From Sitta carolinensis (taxonomy: Eukaryota > Chordata > Aves > Passeriformes > Sittidae): a stretch of 64,000 bases of DNA. The notes under the pieces are model-generated. The model was not told where the DNA came from, did not search any database, and was given only the letters and a program-made list of their open reading frames with translations. Position numbers and translations under genes: made by a program. Below are positions 61,730-64,000 of this stretch, piece after piece; the first letter of the stretch is position 1, and every line of letters starts with the position of its first letter. The stretch is taken from NCBI GenBank assembly GCA_032173965.1, contig JAVUNC010000006.1:38907870-38971869 (forward strand), in the 5' to 3' direction.

Positions 61730-62139
61730 GAGAAAAAGAGGGTCCCCCAGGTTCTGGAAGGATGAGAGGTTGCTGGGGATATCACTTTTCACTATCTACT
61801 ACTCTTATTTTTCATTAGATTACACAGAACAAACACACTTGGCTATTAAGCAAAAAGGCACCAAGGGGCCCAAAGAAGACAAATTAATTCCTGATTTATG
61901 AACAGAAAATGCAATAACCATAAGGGGAAATCAGCATATTGTTCATGCACTAAATGATCATTTCATAGACAAAACTGGGAATAAATCCAAAAACAAAGAA
62001 TAAAAGCAGCAGGGCTGTGGCTGTAATGTTGGGGATCTAATCCACAAAAGAATATTATGGAGAGCACTATTAATTCATTCACCTGGAGGAATAACAGTAT
62101 CACTGGAAAGCAGTATATTTTGATTCACCATACAGCAGG

Positions 62140-62190
62140 GCTAACCCAGGCCAAAGGGTTACAATCAGAGCTAACCCAGGCCAAAGGGTT
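62140..62190. repeat. Duplicated 21-mer at 30-bp period
   Basis: GCTAACCCAGGCCAAAGGGTT occurs at 62140-62160 and again at 62170-62190 without mismatch, separated by ACAATCAGA. The perfect identity points to a recent duplication. The minus-strand frame consequently repeats LWPGLAL. Confidence 0.95.
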
Positions 62191-62220
62191 TTCATAATCT
62201 TAATATCACTAGGAATTTTG

Positions 62221-62234
62221 TATGTACGTACATA
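62221..62234. repeat. 14-bp perfect palindrome
   Basis: TATGTACGTACATA is its own reverse complement, and a second TACGTA follows at 62235-62240. It is alternating purine-pyrimidine over most of its length. Confidence 0.9.
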
Positions 62235-62590
62235 TACGTAAGCATGACTACATATGTGTATAATATTTTTAACTTCCCATTCCATCTTCTGCTTCTCTAG
62301 TCCTCACCCTCTCGCACCTCCAGCAATGAATCAGAATCCTGTTTACAACCTTCTATTATTCCATTCTGACTTCCACATACAGATCTACTACAGGGACCAT
62401 GCAATTCTACACCAAGTGCTGAACTATGGCAATCTTAACTGTGATTCAACTAAATAGAGTTAGGTGCCAGGTAATATGCACAGGGATCTCTTACAGCTGA
62501 AGGACTGAATAAGAAGGAACTCAGGGCCAAGGAAACAGGGACTACATCAGTCTTACCTGTGTCAGCCATGGAGAGGCTTTCACACAGTGA

Positions 62591-62730
62591 GAATATTGAA
62601 CAGTACCAGTCCCAATACAGACCCCAAAGGGACACTACTTCTTACTGATCCGCATTTGGATATCTAGATCTTGACTGCAACTCTTTGGATGCAGTCATCC
62701 AGTGACTAATCCACCCATTAAATCCATATT
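62591..62730 (-). mobile_element. Internal CR1 fragment, RT region only (copy E)
   Basis: On the minus strand this 140-bp piece matches the reverse transcriptase region that precedes the FADD box. The frame SSVPLGSVLGLVLFNI corresponds to the family's SGVPQGSVLGPVLFNI, with Q and P replaced. Upstream on the same strand is the segment read on the plus strand as CTCTTTGGATGCAGTCATCC and CCACCCATTAAATCCATATT, equivalent to the part of copy B at 31050-31105. Neither the rest of the RT nor any 3' UTR follows, so this is a relic whose 3' part has been deleted. The neighbouring sequence at 62470-62590 is not recognisably CR1. Confidence 0.82.
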
Positions 62731-63049
62731 TACTGCTTCAATCACTAAAAACCTTTTAAAGCTGAAACAAGAAAAAAGGCAATTAAAAATAGTGTAAAAC
62801 CCTGACATATATCATATTTGAAAATAATTTAGAGCTGGCATAGCCCAGCAGGAAAGATCATTTGGGCCACATCTGCAATGATCTCACCTCCTTCTCTTTC
62901 CTAGAAAGATATTAAAACTACAGTGTTACATAGCATCAAGGGAAATCTACCTGGATATCAACTCCACATCTGCTCTCTTCCCTCTAGGTCCTCTCAGTAG
63001 CCTTTAATCCCCTATCCTGGATCCACAACCTGTCCTCAGACCATAGCTC

Positions 63050-63260
63050 CAGCCGTGCTGAATACAATTACTGTAATTGATGTGCTGCTTTTGTTAAAAC
63101 CACAGTATCAATAAACGGCAGTAAAACAAGCTGCTACAGAAGATGCAGGAAATTTATTAGAATGAATGTATGCAGTGGCTGGCATAATAACTGTTGATGG
63201 CCAATTCATAAATCACAGTTGGATTCTTTGGGAGACTTGTAACTCCCAGGCAGCTTCTCT
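63050..63260. promoter_or_regulatory. Candidate conserved noncoding element with paired homeodomain cores
   Basis: CAATTAC-T-GTAATTG (63065-63079) is a perfect 7-bp dyad with two ATTA/TAAT homeodomain cores facing outwards. It is followed by TAATTGATG, by AACCACAG (a RUNX-like core near 63099) and by several further ATTA/TTAT cores. The block has no repeats and no usable frame, and its motif density is typical of developmental enhancers. Conservation could not be tested. Confidence 0.33.
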
Positions 63261-63460
63261 GATAAAATAACAACAATATGAGGAAACAAATGACAGACTG
63301 CTGCTAAAACTAGTAAAAAAAACCTTTGCAATGTAAGTCACAGCCTCAAAATCTAACAAAAATCCATTAGCCTAAGTTGCCAGGCACAGAATCAGCTAAA
63401 ATACTATGAGGAATGTAAGACAACAAGCTCTCTTACCCTCTTTTCCAGTTGAGCAGCCAG

Positions 63461-63504
63461 TCACACCTCAGACCTCTAACAACTCACACCTCTGACCTCT
63501 CAAG
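63461..63504. repeat. Imperfect 22-23 bp tandem duplication
   Basis: TCACACCTCAGACCTCTAAC (63461-63480) and TCACACCTCTGACCTCTCAA (63484-63503) are near-identical neighbours. Confidence 0.85.
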
Positions 63505-64000
63505 GCCTTAAGTTTTAAGAGAGCCCAGCAACTCAGAAAGCAATCCAGTACCTATCAAAGCTTACCACGCACTTCAGAAGCACCCAGTCCCTACAACAAT
63601 ACCACACACATAGCGAGCACATTAAGACTTCTGCACCAAACACAGCCACCCAGTGCACTAAGGGAGTTATCACAGCACGCGGCAGACCGGCCAGACCTGG
63701 TGTGACTGCGTACAGGCTGTGGCAAATGACCCAAAAGCACTACCATGGTGCTAAGCAACTCAACCAGGCAAATGTCATCCTGCTCTCAAAGAGGCAGGAC
63801 CATCCAGAAGCAGGTCTTCATCTTCTTCTCCTATGGTAACCCTGCAGCTTGGCCAGCAGAGTCTTTGAAATAGTTCTGGAGCAGACACTCCTGCCGCACT
63901 CTTTTGGCTGCCTGTTGTCTTTAAAAATAAACTTTCTGATTTGTTTTAGTATAATAGAGTCAATTCTCATGAATTGTAAGATAAACAAGAATCATGTTTG

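Larger units (their letters stand above)
58223..62590. other. Noncoding sequence with short repeats
   Basis: Holds the pentamer array and homopolymers listed separately. 59960-60115 is a repeat-free AT-rich block (ATAAGGCCAAGAGGGACAAA, AATGGCAGCGTATATTTAAA) that looks like a possible conserved noncoding element. No gene recognised. Confidence 0.6.
62731..64000. other. Noncoding sequence to window end
   Basis: Apart from the enhancer-like block and the 22-23 bp duplication, nothing is recognised. CpG dinucleotides are a little more frequent at 63610-63720. Confidence 0.6.

Noticed and set aside
1..64000. tRNA, rRNA, CRISPR array, bacterial operon signals and endogenous retrovirus
   Set aside because: I searched by eye for B-box GGTTCRANNCC with cloverleaf, for regularly spaced identical repeats, for ribosome-binding-site-spaced gene trains and for long terminal repeats, and found none that hold up.

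Overview
This 64 kb window reads as vertebrate, almost certainly avian, nuclear DNA with no protein-coding gene that I can support. It is AT-leaning and strongly CpG-depleted, with many short homopolymer and microsatellite tracts. The only interspersed repeats I recognise are chicken-repeat-1 (CR1) LINE fragments, the dominant retrotransposon of birds. CR1 also occurs in crocodilians and turtles, but the low repeat load (about 3 kb of recognisable CR1, roughly 5% of the window) favours a bird. No open frame gives a recognisable cellular protein, and none is part of a convincing exon chain. The window is best read as a large intron or an intergenic gene desert.

Layout. 1-9.2 kb is plain noncoding sequence with a 27-bp tandem duplication, an (AT)7 run, a small CpG-retaining patch near 4.7 kb and a TGCA-rich patch near 6.2-6.6 kb. 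9.25-9.7 kb holds a homopurine tract next to a block that looks like a conserved noncoding element. 10-22 kb is plain, with an (AATA)n microsatellite, a strong CTCF-like site at 17.97 kb (minus orientation) and a 40-bp tandem duplication at 21.6 kb. 22.1-22.98 kb has an AT palindrome, a CpG-rich patch and a 20-bp-stem hairpin. 24.67-24.9 kb is a strongly G/T-skewed tract. 27.9-33.7 kb is the repeat-rich part, with three degraded CR1 copies (one plus, two minus). 33.7-52 kb is mostly featureless, with possible CTCF sites near 38.7 kb. 52.7 kb has an A38 run just behind AATAAA. 54-64 kb contains two more CTCF-like sites (54.59 and 56.10 kb, plus orientation), a CR1 3' end at 58.1 kb, a CCCAG pentamer array at 59.1 kb, a small internal CR1 piece at 62.6 kb and a second block resembling a conserved noncoding element at 63.05-63.26 kb.

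How the parts could work together. If the window has a function it is probably regulatory: candidate enhancer-like blocks and CTCF-like sites whose best two members point away from each other. This is inference from sequence motifs only. I found no evidence of a new gene system, CRISPR array, tRNA, rRNA, recognisable endogenous retrovirus or intact mobile element. Every CR1 copy is dead, being truncated, frameshifted or stop-containing.
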